A DNA stretch of 9,475 nucleotides, taken from contig DDOS01000068.1 in assembly GCA_002341805.1 (NCBI GenBank), positions 463 through 9,937 on the forward strand, in the 5' to 3' direction. Below are positions 1 through 7,571 of this stretch, one piece after another. The position numbers were made by a program, and so were the translations under genes. Numbering within the stretch: the first letter of the stretch is position 1; every line of letters begins with the position of its first letter. The notes under the pieces are model-generated. The model was not told the DNA's origin and did not search any database. It worked only from the letters and a program-made list of their open reading frames with translations. The DNA comes from Aquificaceae bacterium UBA2488 (GTDB taxonomy: Bacteria; Aquificota; Aquificia; Aquificales; Aquificaceae).

Positions 1-96
1 TTCATGGGTATAGATGTACTAAATGTGGCTGGCATAGTTAATAATAAAATTTATATATCTAAACATATCTTGATTAGAAATAAATGTTATGGCTAA
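1..96 (+). other. Unassigned left-edge sequence, possible decayed zinc-knuckle tail
   Basis: No convincing gene is visible. Frame 3 (from base 3) reads HGYRCTKCGWHS and then stops at 39-41. The CxxCGW piece resembles the zinc ribbon near the end of TnpB-like and other transposon proteins. Frame 1 is open from the window edge to a stop at 94-96 and gives a 31-residue tail that I do not recognise. Either could be the end of a gene lying to the left, or debris. The match is too short to name a family. Confidence 0.15.
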
Positions 97-126
97 GAGA
101 AGTCTGAGTAATTTATTGAATTTTAA

Positions 127-291
127 AGGCAAAATTTAAGACGTGAAAAACTTGCAAAAATGTTGAATGAAATGTCTAAGGATTTATACCTAAAAGGTAA
201 AGCTCTTGGAGAATTTTCAGAACCGTTCTATAGGAACATAGGAGAAGATTTTGCTAGATATATTCTTATAACCTATAAGGAATTGTGCTAA
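127..291 (+). pseudogene. Short unidentified coding remnant
   Basis: This frame is open from 127, just after a stop at 124-126, to the TAA at 289-291. The only in-frame ATG is at 160, which would give a 43-residue peptide. The residues are amphipathic and charged and look protein-like (EKLAKMLNEMSKDLYLKG, then a piece with EPFYRNIGEDFARYIL). No good ribosome site precedes the ATG, so this is more likely the C-terminal end of a decayed gene than a living small gene. The family is unknown. Its last codons overlap a CRISPR-repeat-like core at 271-285. Confidence 0.3.
271..285 (+). repeat. CRISPR-repeat-core-like sequence
   Basis: ACCTATAAGGAATTG differs by one base from the core ACCTATGAGGAATTG found, on the minus strand, in the degenerate CRISPR repeat at 8942-8971. 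The flanking bases do not match well: about 5 of 11 upstream positions match, and the tail is TGCT rather than the usual AAAC. It may be a badly decayed repeat or a chance match within the 127-291 remnant. Confidence 0.25.
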
Positions 292-298
292 TAAAATG

Positions 299-327
299 TT
301 TTGATTTATATACATTTGTGGTATACT
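299..327 (+). promoter_or_regulatory. Probable promoter of cas6 and the membrane CARF gene
   Basis: A clear -10 box TATACT lies at 322-327. A weak -35 lies at TTTTGA (299-304, spacer 17) or TTGATT (301-306, spacer 15). Transcription would begin near 334, leaving a leader of about 12 bases before the cas6 ATG at 346, with only a weak GAG (340-342) as ribosome site. Confidence 0.5.
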
Positions 328-345
328 ATTTAAAGATTTGAGACT

Positions 346-1098
346 ATGAGGATAAGATTAGAGCTTTCATCTGAGAGGGAATATATAAAACTTCCCATAG
401 GATATAATGAGCTTATACAGGCGATGCTTTATAAGAGTCTTTCTAGACTTTTAGCTAAGTTTTTACACGATATAGGATTTTTTTACAATAAGAGGCCTTT
501 CAAACTATATACATTCTCTAGAATAATATCTTCATATGTAAAAATCTTTAAAGATTCTAATACTATCAATTTTAAAAGCCCAATAGTTGTTTATATTTCT
601 TCTTCTGTATCAGAGATAACAGAGACTTTAGGTGAAAATATGCTTCAAAAAGATTATATCAGACTTGGCCAGAATAGGTTAAATATTGAGCGTATAGATA
701 TATTAAAGCCCCCTATTCTTTATGAAAATAAAATAAAAGTTAGAACACTATCTCCTATAACGGTATACAAAACTTTTCTAAAGGAGGATGGTAAAAAGTT
801 TTATAGATTTTATAATCCACAAGAAGATGAATTTAAAGACTTGATAAAGCAAAATATAAAAAAGAAATTTGAGATTATAAAAGCCCAAAACATTGAAGAT
901 TTTGATTTTGATATAAAGCCATTAAAAGAGTCTAAAAAGACAATATCAAGATATAAAGATTTTTTCATAGAAGCCTATGAAGGGGAATTTTTGTTAGACA
1001 TAGATCCATATATTTTTAGCACAATTTATGACTCTGGCCTTGGTGCCAAAAATTCTCAGGGTTTTGGTATGATAGAGGTGATGGATTATGAAGAATAA
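346..1098 (+). CDS. cas6: CRISPR pre-crRNA endoribonuclease Cas6
   Basis: This 250-residue RAMP-fold endoribonuclease should cut the precursor CRISPR transcript within its repeats to give crRNAs carrying an 8-base 5' tag for the Csm complex. Family signatures: the N-terminal strand MRIRLEL, then LPIGYNELIQAMLYKSL (16-32), then FLHDIGF with His41 as the likely catalytic histidine, then RPFKLYTFSRI (50-60), and the C-terminal glycine-rich loop GLGAKNSQGFGMIEV (231-245). The length is normal for Cas6. The ATG at 346 gives the expected family N-terminus, although the ribosome site is weak. It overlaps the next gene by 11 bases and so shares a transcript with the membrane CARF gene, apart from the csm operon on the other strand. 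The assignment is by motif recognition and the catalytic role is from family knowledge. Confidence 0.92.
   Translation: MRIRLELSSEREYIKLPIGYNELIQAMLYKSLSRLLAKFLHDIGFFYNKRPFKLYTFSRIISSYVKIFKDSNTINFKSPIVVYISSSVSEITETLGENMLQKDYIRLGQNRLNIERIDILKPPILYENKIKVRTLSPITVYKTFLKEDGKKFYRFYNPQEDEFKDLIKQNIKKKFEIIKAQNIEDFDFDIKPLKESKKTISRYKDFFIEAYEGEFLLDIDPYIFSTIYDSGLGAKNSQGFGMIEVMDYEE
1075..1080 (+). promoter_or_regulatory. Ribosome binding site of the membrane CARF gene
   Basis: GAGGTG lies inside the 3' end of cas6, seven bases before the ATG at 1088. It fixes that start and supports coupled translation with cas6, whose stop is 11 bases into the second gene. Confidence 0.6.
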
Positions 1099-2062
1099 TC
1101 TCGCTACTATTTTATTGGTTTTTAGCATAGTGTTATTAGCATCCAAATTAATATTACAATTAGCAATACGATTAATACTACCAAAAATCTCTCACCTTGA
1201 GTTTGCCATAATTGATATTATTGCAAGCTTGCTCATTGCATTAATATTCTTTAAATTCTATAAACGTAACAAGCCAGAAAAATCAGCTGAAAATGTTATA
1301 AAAGACATAATAAATGGAAATATATCAGGATACTATGGGTTAACAGGACTTTTATTTATTGTTATAGCATTAAATATAACCTCCAACTATTTATTTAATT
1401 TCTTAGATAAAATGGATATATCATCGTTATTGTATGCAGTAACATATTTATTGAACATAATTTCTTTTGGATTTTTATACCTTATTTTGTATCCAGAAAG
1501 AAAATCAGAAACCAATTATAAACTCGCTCCAAGGAAAATACTCATTATGGCATTATCTAAGCCTAACAAGGATGTATCAGAACTAAGAGATTATATATTA
1601 GACAATAAAATAGATACAGAAAATAGTAGGATAAACTGGCAACTGCCCTTAAGAGCTTTAAACTTTCATAAAGACACATCGCAAAAATGTTACTTTTTAG
1701 TAAGCAAAGAATCATTAAGTCAATTTGAAGAATTTAAAAAGTTAGCTGGTTTGATAATAGGTTCAGAAAAAGTAGATAATATAATAGAAGCTGTAGAAAC
1801 AGATTTTAACGATGATGATAACATAATGGATTCTTTGCATAATATACTAAAACGTATTGCAAAAATGGGTTTTGAAAATGAAGACATATCAGTGAATATA
1901 AGCGGTGGTACATCTGCAGTGACTGCTTGTCTTACCATTTTTGCCCTAGAAGATAAAAGACAGATAGAATATTTTGCTCAAACAGACCAAGCGAAACACA
2001 AGGCTTTAGATATAAGTAGAGAGCATGCTATAAGATTTTTAACTAACTTAAGCATTAAGTAA
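1088..2062 (+). CDS. Predicted four-helix membrane protein with C-terminal CARF-like sensor domain
   Basis: This 324-residue protein has two parts. Residues 1-136 contain four hydrophobic segments (about 7-29, 39-56, 83-104, 113-135). The basic loops KFYKRNKPEK (56-65) and PERK after helix 4 suggest that both termini face the cytoplasm. Residues 149-324 look like a Rossmann-type CARF domain: a first strand RKILIMALS, a central YFLVSKES, and the hallmark strand-turn VNISGGTSAVTACLTIFAL (269-287) followed by IEYFAQTD. CARF domains bind the cyclic oligoadenylate made by activated Cas10, so this is probably a membrane effector of the type III system. It could permeabilise the membrane or gate something there; no enzymatic domain is visible. 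Cam1 and Csx23 are known membrane-bound cOA effectors, but I cannot confirm homology to either. It overlaps cas6 by 11 bases and its stop overlaps the convergent csm5 stop. Sensor domain fairly sure, mechanism unknown. Confidence 0.75.
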   Translation: MKNNLATILLVFSIVLLASKLILQLAIRLILPKISHLEFAIIDIIASLLIALIFFKFYKRNKPEKSAENVIKDIINGNISGYYGLTGLLFIVIALNITSNYLFNFLDKMDISSLLYAVTYLLNIISFGFLYLILYPERKSETNYKLAPRKILIMALSKPNKDVSELRDYILDNKIDTENSRINWQLPLRALNFHKDTSQKCYFLVSKESLSQFEEFKKLAGLIIGSEKVDNIIEAVETDFNDDDNIMDSLHNILKRIAKMGFENEDISVNISGGTSAVTACLTIFALEDKRQIEYFAQTDQAKHKALDISREHAIRFLTNLSIK

Positions 2063-2993
2063 CTGGTACTAACTTTATAAATCCAAAAATATCGTTAGAA
2101 GATGTGATTCTTCTGGTTTTAGGAGATTTTATGTTTGCATATTTCACTAACGAGAGGCTCACACTTGTTTTACCACAAAATCTACCTATCCTTAAAACAG
2201 GACTATCCTCTTTATTTTCTGATTCAAGTTTTTCTAAAAAGCTCAATATTTTCTTTCCTTCTGGTTTTTTCTCCCAATATTGTTTTTCTGCTTGAATTAT
2301 ATCTCTTGTAAATTCATAACAAGATTTTTTCCAATTTTTAAGTAAATCTTTGTCAGAACAACGCACTTCTTTTATATCTATATAAGTTTTTGCATTTGGT
2401 TCTATATATTCTGCATGTTCTTTAATGTTTCTTTTGGTGTTATAAACTTTTACAGCAGTCACATAAAGATGTTTAGCATCTATAGGTTCAGAATCACCTA
2501 TATACAAACACTCTGCTATATTTTTGGTATGTTTTTGAAGTTCAATATTTTTTTTATAATCATTAATTTTCATGTCTTCTAAAACTTTAACAATTGTGCT
2601 ATTGGACTTTTTATTAGCGAGATTATAAATTAAAGCTGTTCTTATAAATCCTTTTATGCTGGAACCAGGTATGTATGGATATAGCCTACTTTTATGGGCA
2701 ATCTTTATAAATTGACTTATATCATCATCGATAGTTTCGTTAGAGTCTAAATACATATCGTACTTTATTATTCTATCCATATATTTTTCAGCTTTTGTTT
2801 TTAAAATACCTATGTTTATATTGGAGTTGTTGTCAATTATTTTTGTCAATTCTTCATCTTCCAAAAATGATAGTAGTTTGTCAAAACTAAATACTTTTAT
2901 CTTGTTTCTAAATAATATAAAATCTATATTTTTTGATATTTTCTGACCATCGCTTATATGCAAAGGTGATAGAACTGATATTTCATATTTCAT
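2055..2993 (-). CDS. csm5: Type III-A RAMP protein Csm5
   Basis: The 312-residue RAMP subunit caps the 3'-crRNA end of the Csm complex and helps crRNA maturation (family knowledge). Signatures: KYEISVLSPLHISDGQ at the N-terminus, YPYIPGSSIKGFIRTAL (105-121, the RAMP PGSSxKG motif), LRIGRFCGKTSVSL (267-280), and a C-terminal PKTRR...FGFIKL, as in other Csm5 proteins. I choose the ATG at 2993 over an in-frame ATG at 3050 because the extra 19 residues have no family counterpart, while MKYEISV is the typical start and GGAG lies 8 bases upstream. With this start it overlaps csm4 by 11 bases (ATGAAATATGA). It is the last gene of the minus-strand operon. Its stop overlaps that of the convergent membrane CARF gene by 8 bases, leaving no room for a terminator between them. 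Confidence 0.88.
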   Translation of the reverse strand: MKYEISVLSPLHISDGQKISKNIDFILFRNKIKVFSFDKLLSFLEDEELTKIIDNNSNINIGILKTKAEKYMDRIIKYDMYLDSNETIDDDISQFIKIAHKSRLYPYIPGSSIKGFIRTALIYNLANKKSNSTIVKVLEDMKINDYKKNIELQKHTKNIAECLYIGDSEPIDAKHLYVTAVKVYNTKRNIKEHAEYIEPNAKTYIDIKEVRCSDKDLLKNWKKSCYEFTRDIIQAEKQYWEKKPEGKKILSFLEKLESENKEDSPVLRIGRFCGKTSVSLSLVKYANIKSPKTRRITSSNDIFGFIKLVPVT

Positions 2994-3939
2994 AGTTCCA
3001 CTCCAAATAAACGGGAAATTCAAGACCATACTGGTATACATGTTCATCAAAACCTACATTTTTTATAGACCCACAAAAACCTTCAGTTTTTTTATGTAGT
3101 ATAGAACCCTCTTCTATATAAATAACTTTTTTCTTTAGTATTGAGCTTTTAAAAGTCTGATCTGTATAAGATTTAAAAGTATAAATATTATAAGAACTTT
3201 TTAATACATCTATGTTATCGTTGGCAATCATGCTCGATAATGTTATAAATGTATTGGTGCTTTTATTATCCAAAAATGATAAATCAACATCCATAGGCTT
3301 TATTTCTACCTTGCCCCAACCTACGTTTTTATTTCCGCCAAGACCCATCTCTTGGACTAAAAGTAATATTTTTTCAAATTCTTTATCAAAACCATCAAAA
3401 AACTTCACTAAGAAATATTCTTCATCGTAAAAATAACCTTCTTCAAAATATAAGCTTTCTGAAGCGTTAGTAATCCTATTTATAGAGTTTTTCACCAATA
3501 TTGTAGATAAAGTTTTTGCCTTCTCTTTCTCTTTCTCCTTTTCTATTATTTCATCCTTAGTTATGACTCCATGTGATACATTGTATTTTTTCATAAGATC
3601 GTTTTGGTATTTTACATCACCTTTCACAATATCTTTAACAACATCCATACTTACATATCTAGCTTTTTTATAGGGTTTTCTCTTTAGTTTATCCTCTATT
3701 TTAAAGTCATCTTCATAAAAATATCTTAACTGTGGTTTTGGGAAAAGCGTCTTGCCTTGATATATAGGATAAGAAGAGGATATTAAGAACTTAGGATTTT
3801 GTATATAGTCTTTTATAAAAGTCTCAAACTTGGACTCTCCATAGTATAAAATATAAGCCCAACAAAAAGCTCCAAATAACGTATAGCTTTTTAACGGCGT
3901 GTGTAAAGAAAGATGTTTTAGTCTATAAGCTTTTATCAT
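2983..3939 (-). CDS. csm4: Type III-A RAMP protein Csm4
   Basis: This 318-residue RAMP subunit binds the 5' tag of the crRNA and contacts Cas10 (family knowledge). Visible family features are the start KAYRLKHLSLHTPL, the hydrophobic stretch YTLFGAFCWAY (19-29), VKNSINRITNAS (149-160) followed by LYFEEGYFY, the glycine-rich loop GLGGNKNVGWGKVEI (199-213), and the C-terminal VYQYGLEFPV (301-310). A charged EKEKEKEK tract at 133-140 is encoded by a hexanucleotide tandem repeat and probably lies in a surface loop. The start ATG directly follows the csm3 stop TAG with no bases between, so translation is likely coupled. Csm4 diverges quickly, so the identity rests on both motifs and position between csm3 and csm5. 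Confidence 0.87.
   Translation of the reverse strand: MIKAYRLKHLSLHTPLKSYTLFGAFCWAYILYYGESKFETFIKDYIQNPKFLISSSYPIYQGKTLFPKPQLRYFYEDDFKIEDKLKRKPYKKARYVSMDVVKDIVKGDVKYQNDLMKKYNVSHGVITKDEIIEKEKEKEKAKTLSTILVKNSINRITNASESLYFEEGYFYDEEYFLVKFFDGFDKEFEKILLLVQEMGLGGNKNVGWGKVEIKPMDVDLSFLDNKSTNTFITLSSMIANDNIDVLKSSYNIYTFKSYTDQTFKSSILKKKVIYIEEGSILHKKTEGFCGSIKNVGFDEHVYQYGLEFPVYLEWNYEI
3521..3544 (-). repeat. Hexanucleotide tandem repeat inside csm4
   Basis: Four imperfect copies of a 6-base unit (TTCTCT, TTCTCT, TTCTCC, TTTTCT on the plus strand) encode alternating Glu-Lys. Unit gain or loss would keep the reading frame and only change the length of the charged loop. Confidence 0.6.
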
Positions 3940-4683
3940 CTAAAATTTACCTTTAAGATCTTCCACTTTCTCAAAGGATATCTCTTCTAAGTTTGGGGTA
4001 TATTTCTTTAAAACAAAAGATTTTTTGTCAAATCTAACCCTCCCATATCCTCTTGAACCAGAACCACCAAGATAATCATCTTCTATCATCTCTAGACTTT
4101 TTAATACGACACCCACAGTATTCTCAAAAGTATCTCCTTCGTATATTCTTATACTTATACTACCTTCGAAAACAGAACCAGGTATTACTCTTTCTGTGTG
4201 TCTTGGATGTTCTGCGGTACCTTTTATTCTATCTATGATGTTTTCTGTTTTTATTTCTGTATAAAGACCTTCCAAGACATTTGTCCATGTGTTTATAGTA
4301 TCTTCGGTAGGGCAAAAATCATCCACTCTTAGTCTTACTGGTTCTACAGCATTTTTGGATTGATGGGCTCCGAAAAGCCTACACACATTACATTTACCAC
4401 AATCACAAGGTTTACCGTTCTTAGCTAACGCTATGACCTTAGAGCTGTTGTCCATTGGCTTTTCTACCCACTCTAAAAGAGCTCTCATTTTACCCTTCAA
4501 AGAAGAACCAGGTATATAAGGTACATCTCTGTGTCCATTATAAAAATGTAGTTTTATAACAATATTATCTATACCGCCTATCTCAATGTTATCCTTAGAA
4601 CCACCTATATGAAGACCTGTCAACACTTCTATGTTGCAGTTTATTTTCACAACACTTTTAAGGGCTTTATCAAATCCACTCAT
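3940..4683 (-). CDS. csm3: Type III-A backbone RNase subunit Csm3
   Basis: Csm3 forms the multi-copy backbone of the Csm complex and cuts the bound target RNA at 6-base intervals. In this 247-residue protein the signature LTGLHIGGSKDNIEIGGID (21-39) ends in Asp39, which aligns with the catalytic Asp32/33 of characterised Csm3 proteins. YIPGSSLKGKMRALLEW (56-72) is the RAMP crRNA-binding motif. CDCGKCNVC gives Cys93, 95, 98 and 101, a probable zinc site that is absent from some mesophilic Csm3 proteins. ENIIDRIKGTAEHPRHTERV (147-166) and the glycine-rich loop LGGSGSRGYGRVRF (205-218) complete the fold. It lies 3 bases after the csm2 stop and has a strong ribosome site within csm2. It should be able to cleave RNA. 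Confidence 0.95.
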   Translation of the reverse strand: MSGFDKALKSVVKINCNIEVLTGLHIGGSKDNIEIGGIDNIVIKLHFYNGHRDVPYIPGSSLKGKMRALLEWVEKPMDNSSKVIALAKNGKPCDCGKCNVCRLFGAHQSKNAVEPVRLRVDDFCPTEDTINTWTNVLEGLYTEIKTENIIDRIKGTAEHPRHTERVIPGSVFEGSISIRIYEGDTFENTVGVVLKSLEMIEDDYLGGSGSRGYGRVRFDKKSFVLKKYTPNLEEISFEKVEDLKGKF

Positions 4684-4686
4684 CTA

Positions 4687-5202
4687 TCAATCCTCCTTGC
4701 CACCATAATACTTGTGATAAGCTACTATGGCTTCAAATATTTGCTCAAAAGTCTTAAAGTTTTCCTTGTTTAAATCTTGTCTTAACTTATCAAGAAGAAG
4801 TCTCATAAGTTTATAAAAGTTTTCATCTATAAGATTTCTCTTATAGGAGTAAGCAAGTCTTGGTATGAGGGTCAATATTCTTATAGCTTCATTATTGTTG
4901 TTTTCGTTAACGACTTTTACTTTTATGTTTTTAATCTCATTGAAAAATTTTCTCAGCTGTGAAGTTTTAAACGTGATAGATGCTCCTATAGCCTCTGCTA
5001 TACCATCTGGTTCTAAAAATTTATCCAAGTCTGATTTTATTTCTTTCATGTTTTTGTTTTGGTAATAAGCTATGATATCATCCATGAATTGCCTATACAA
5101 ATTCCTAACACCATTATATTCTTTCTTTTTAGCATAGTCTACTATTTCTCTTGCTTTTTGCCTGATACTTATTAATTTTCCGTCAGCACCAACTTGAGTC
5201 AT
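4687..5202 (-). CDS. csm2: Type III-A small subunit Csm2
   Basis: The 171-residue helical small subunit lines the crRNA-target duplex as the inner filament of the Csm complex; it is not an enzyme. The family core is visible: FKTSQLRKFFNEIK (78-91), LTLIPRLAYSYKR (110-122) and FEQIFEAIVAYHKYYGG (152-168). The N-terminal 75 residues are charged and less conserved, and the total is slightly longer than common Csm2 proteins of about 130-150 residues. The ATG overlaps the csm1 stop as ATGA and has a strong AAGGAGG site at 5210-5216, so the start is well supported. Confidence 0.92.
   Translation of the reverse strand: MTQVGADGKLISIRQKAREIVDYAKKKEYNGVRNLYRQFMDDIIAYYQNKNMKEIKSDLDKFLEPDGIAEAIGASITFKTSQLRKFFNEIKNIKVKVVNENNNNEAIRILTLIPRLAYSYKRNLIDENFYKLMRLLLDKLRQDLNKENFKTFEQIFEAIVAYHKYYGGKED
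4691..4698 (-). promoter_or_regulatory. Ribosome binding site of csm3
   Basis: AAGGAGGA on the minus strand lies inside the last codons of csm2, 7 bases before the csm3 ATG. It is a near-perfect anti-16S match. This suits the need for several Csm3 copies per complex, though that link is an inference. Confidence 0.7.
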
Positions 5203-7571
5203 ACTAAAACCTCCTTATTCTCTCTTAGCTTCATGAGAATTATAGATACTATTACATCTAAATTTTTCATTATGTCTTTTTTATCTATATCTTTATACCC
5301 TTTTATTATAAACAAATCCACAAAAAAGTTCTTGACGTCTTCTTTTTGTATGTTTCTTGCTATTTGATAATAGATTTTTGGATATATAACTGGATTTATA
5401 TCTTTTCTATCTTTTCCTACATATAACTTACTCAAAATGAGCAATCTATAAAGAAAGCTCTTAGAAACAGAATGCTCGTCAAATATATTTCTAACAAGAT
5501 CTGTAATCTCTAATATCTGGTTAAAATAGGCTATAGAATTTTCTTTCTCACTTCTAAGACCTATAGCTTCTAACACATTTCCATTTCGTATATTATTTAT
5601 TATTTTCTCATCGAAAGACTTTCGATTTTTTAGATTTGATGACCATCTGAAAAATTTGTTAAATATAGATACGCTATCTTTTGTATATACATTTCCATTA
5701 TTATCAGCGTATATGGCTTTTTTGGATAAAGATTCTAAGTGTTCTGCCCCAGAAGCAAGCATTGGGATTGGCATACTATTTGAAGATATAAATATACCAC
5801 CAGATAATCCAAAATCAAGATTATTAGTAGTATAAAGATAAAACTCTTCTCTTAACCTTAGAGCGAAATTAAATATCGCATCGTATGGGCCTATGGCAAA
5901 TATATCGTCCCCACCAGAGTATACTATATAAATCAAGGAGTTTAGCTCTACATTTTTGAGTTCTTCTTTTGTACTTTTAAGCTCTTTGGTTATATCTTGT
6001 GATATCTTATTTATATAACCAGAGAAAAATAAATCAAGCATTCTGCTCAAAGATGCAATCCTTGCTATCTTGTAAGTCCCTCCAATAAAATCGCTAAATA
6101 TAAGTCCTAAATTATCTACATCAGCTCTAAAAGTAGCTATTTTCTTATCCCCAGTGGCTAGATAAGATAATAATCTAAAGGGTAATACCATATGTTCATA
6201 TATATCTATATCATCAAAATTATTGAATTTTACCAATTCCCTAAAATAATGTTTGTTTTCTTTCGATATAATAGGCACAGTATTTCCTAAGAACTTAAAA
6301 CCATTAGCTTTATCAAAATTAGTATTGTTTATACAAAGTACCTCATCAGCATTCTCATGTGGTGCAAAGTATACAGCTCCAAATTTTCCTAAATAAAATC
6401 TTTCTAAGCTTGATTCTTCTTGGCCAGCACTTTCAACAAAAGCTAAGTAATCTATCTTTGGTATTCTATGTCCTATATTTTTTGATTGATAACAAAGCTT
6501 ACATATATCTTCATCATCATCACAAGACATGATCTTACACGATTTACAAAGCTCTGTCTTCTCTTTAAACTCATGAACTAGATAGTCTCCAAATCTTCTT
6601 TTCTTTTCCTCGTCTAATGATATCTGGATTTGTTGTAATATATGTCCAAAATTATTTAATTCATCAATGGAAAATTTCTCATAGGCCATTATAAAGCCTA
6701 TTTCAGTTTGGTATTCTTTAAGTAGATGATGGTTTATATCCTTTTCTATCTCATTGAGCTTAACTATGTTGCCTTCTTTGTTTGAAATAATTAGTTGAAA
6801 TTTACCCCCACCAATATATATAATATTTGCAATAGAATATCCAAGCGTTCTTAATACATATCTTGATAATATCTCGGGCATCAAAGATACTAAGAATGAT
6901 CTTCCCCTTAGGGCTTTACTTATAGAAAAATCTTTTATACCTTGAGTTTTAGCTATATTGTATATAAATTTTTGGATGCCTGACATATCACCCTCCACCA
7001 ACAAAAGCTCAGTGTCTAACTTGTTGGCATCTGCTAAGGCACTTCCTATAGAACAAGACAATCTCATGTGGTCAAATAAGGATACACCTATATCCTCAGC
7101 TATACCAATGCACCAAAAATATTTTTGAGATAGATAATATAAGAAGTTTAAAGCCTTAGTGGATTTGAATTTCTGTATCTTGGCGAAGTCTTTATAAAAC
7201 TCATTGTATAAATTGACTAAATCTTGTTTTATGTTATTGCCTTTATTATTAGATGGAAATATACAACTTTTCTCTAAGGTTAGAGGTTTCATGGGATAGT
7301 AAAATTGGCTATTTTTATTCTTATCTACACCTATATCTTCAAAAATAGAATTTAAATAGTCAATTTTTATATCATCTTTAAAAAGGTGTTTGCTTGCAGT
7401 ATCTATGTATATTTCAAAGTCTTTTAAATCCTCTATTTCAAATCCAAAGATATTTTCTACAACTGATCTGTTTTTATCCAAAAACGATTCTTCAGTATTA
7501 TTTGCCTGTTTGTAGAATGTATCTATATATTTTAGAAGTCCAAAAATAGATGTTTTATGTACGTGATTCAT
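5199..7571 (-). CDS. csm1: Type III-A Cas10/Csm1, cyclase motif intact, HD motif not seen
   Basis: This 790-residue large subunit of the Csm complex makes cyclic oligoadenylate from ATP when target RNA is bound. Domains in order: a divergent N-terminus (1-110); the conserved LFDHMRLSCSIGSALAD (165-181) and EGDMSGIQKFIYNIA (193-207); a first palm domain with IYIGGGKFQL (251-260); a Cys cluster (Cys342, 345, 350, 357, 360) that probably binds zinc; and a second palm with FRADVDNLG (481-489) and the cyclase motif SGGDDIFAIG (552-561), GGDD at 553-556. A helical C-terminal domain (about 640-790) follows. Oddity: the LHDIGK-type HD signature expected in the first 30 residues is absent. The preceding gene overlaps the start (ATGA) and continues upstream, so the domain is not hidden behind a wrong start. 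DNase activity is therefore doubtful, while cOA synthesis should work. AAGGAG (7577-7582) supports the start. Confidence 0.95.
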   Translation of the reverse strand: MNHVHKTSIFGLLKYIDTFYKQANNTEESFLDKNRSVVENIFGFEIEDLKDFEIYIDTASKHLFKDDIKIDYLNSIFEDIGVDKNKNSQFYYPMKPLTLEKSCIFPSNNKGNNIKQDLVNLYNEFYKDFAKIQKFKSTKALNFLYYLSQKYFWCIGIAEDIGVSLFDHMRLSCSIGSALADANKLDTELLLVEGDMSGIQKFIYNIAKTQGIKDFSISKALRGRSFLVSLMPEILSRYVLRTLGYSIANIIYIGGGKFQLIISNKEGNIVKLNEIEKDINHHLLKEYQTEIGFIMAYEKFSIDELNNFGHILQQIQISLDEEKKRRFGDYLVHEFKEKTELCKSCKIMSCDDDEDICKLCYQSKNIGHRIPKIDYLAFVESAGQEESSLERFYLGKFGAVYFAPHENADEVLCINNTNFDKANGFKFLGNTVPIISKENKHYFRELVKFNNFDDIDIYEHMVLPFRLLSYLATGDKKIATFRADVDNLGLIFSDFIGGTYKIARIASLSRMLDLFFSGYINKISQDITKELKSTKEELKNVELNSLIYIVYSGGDDIFAIGPYDAIFNFALRLREEFYLYTTNNLDFGLSGGIFISSNSMPIPMLASGAEHLESLSKKAIYADNNGNVYTKDSVSIFNKFFRWSSNLKNRKSFDEKIINNIRNGNVLEAIGLRSEKENSIAYFNQILEITDLVRNIFDEHSVSKSFLYRLLILSKLYVGKDRKDINPVIYPKIYYQIARNIQKEDVKNFFVDLFIIKGYKDIDKKDIMKNLDVIVSIILMKLRENKEVLV
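5210..5216 (-). promoter_or_regulatory. Ribosome binding site of csm2
   Basis: AAGGAGG on the minus strand, within the last csm1 codons, lies 7 bases before the csm2 ATG and fixes that start. Confidence 0.7.

Noticed and set aside
1..345. Complete gene or CRISPR array at the left edge
   Set aside because: Only short open stretches broken by stops are present, and there are no direct repeats at regular spacing.
1720..1938. Minus-strand frame of 72 residues
   Set aside because: It lies opposite the CARF domain of the membrane protein and reads as a Ser-rich antisense translation.
2040..2085. Bidirectional terminator between the convergent units
   Set aside because: The best pairing (AGTA/TACT around 2058-2070) has four-base arms and no flanking U-tract, too weak to call.
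2994..3050. Upstream in-frame ATG giving Csm5 an extra 19 residues
   Set aside because: The extension would overlap csm4 by 68 bases and has no family counterpart; the ATG at 2993 has a GGAG site and gives the usual Csm5 N-terminus.
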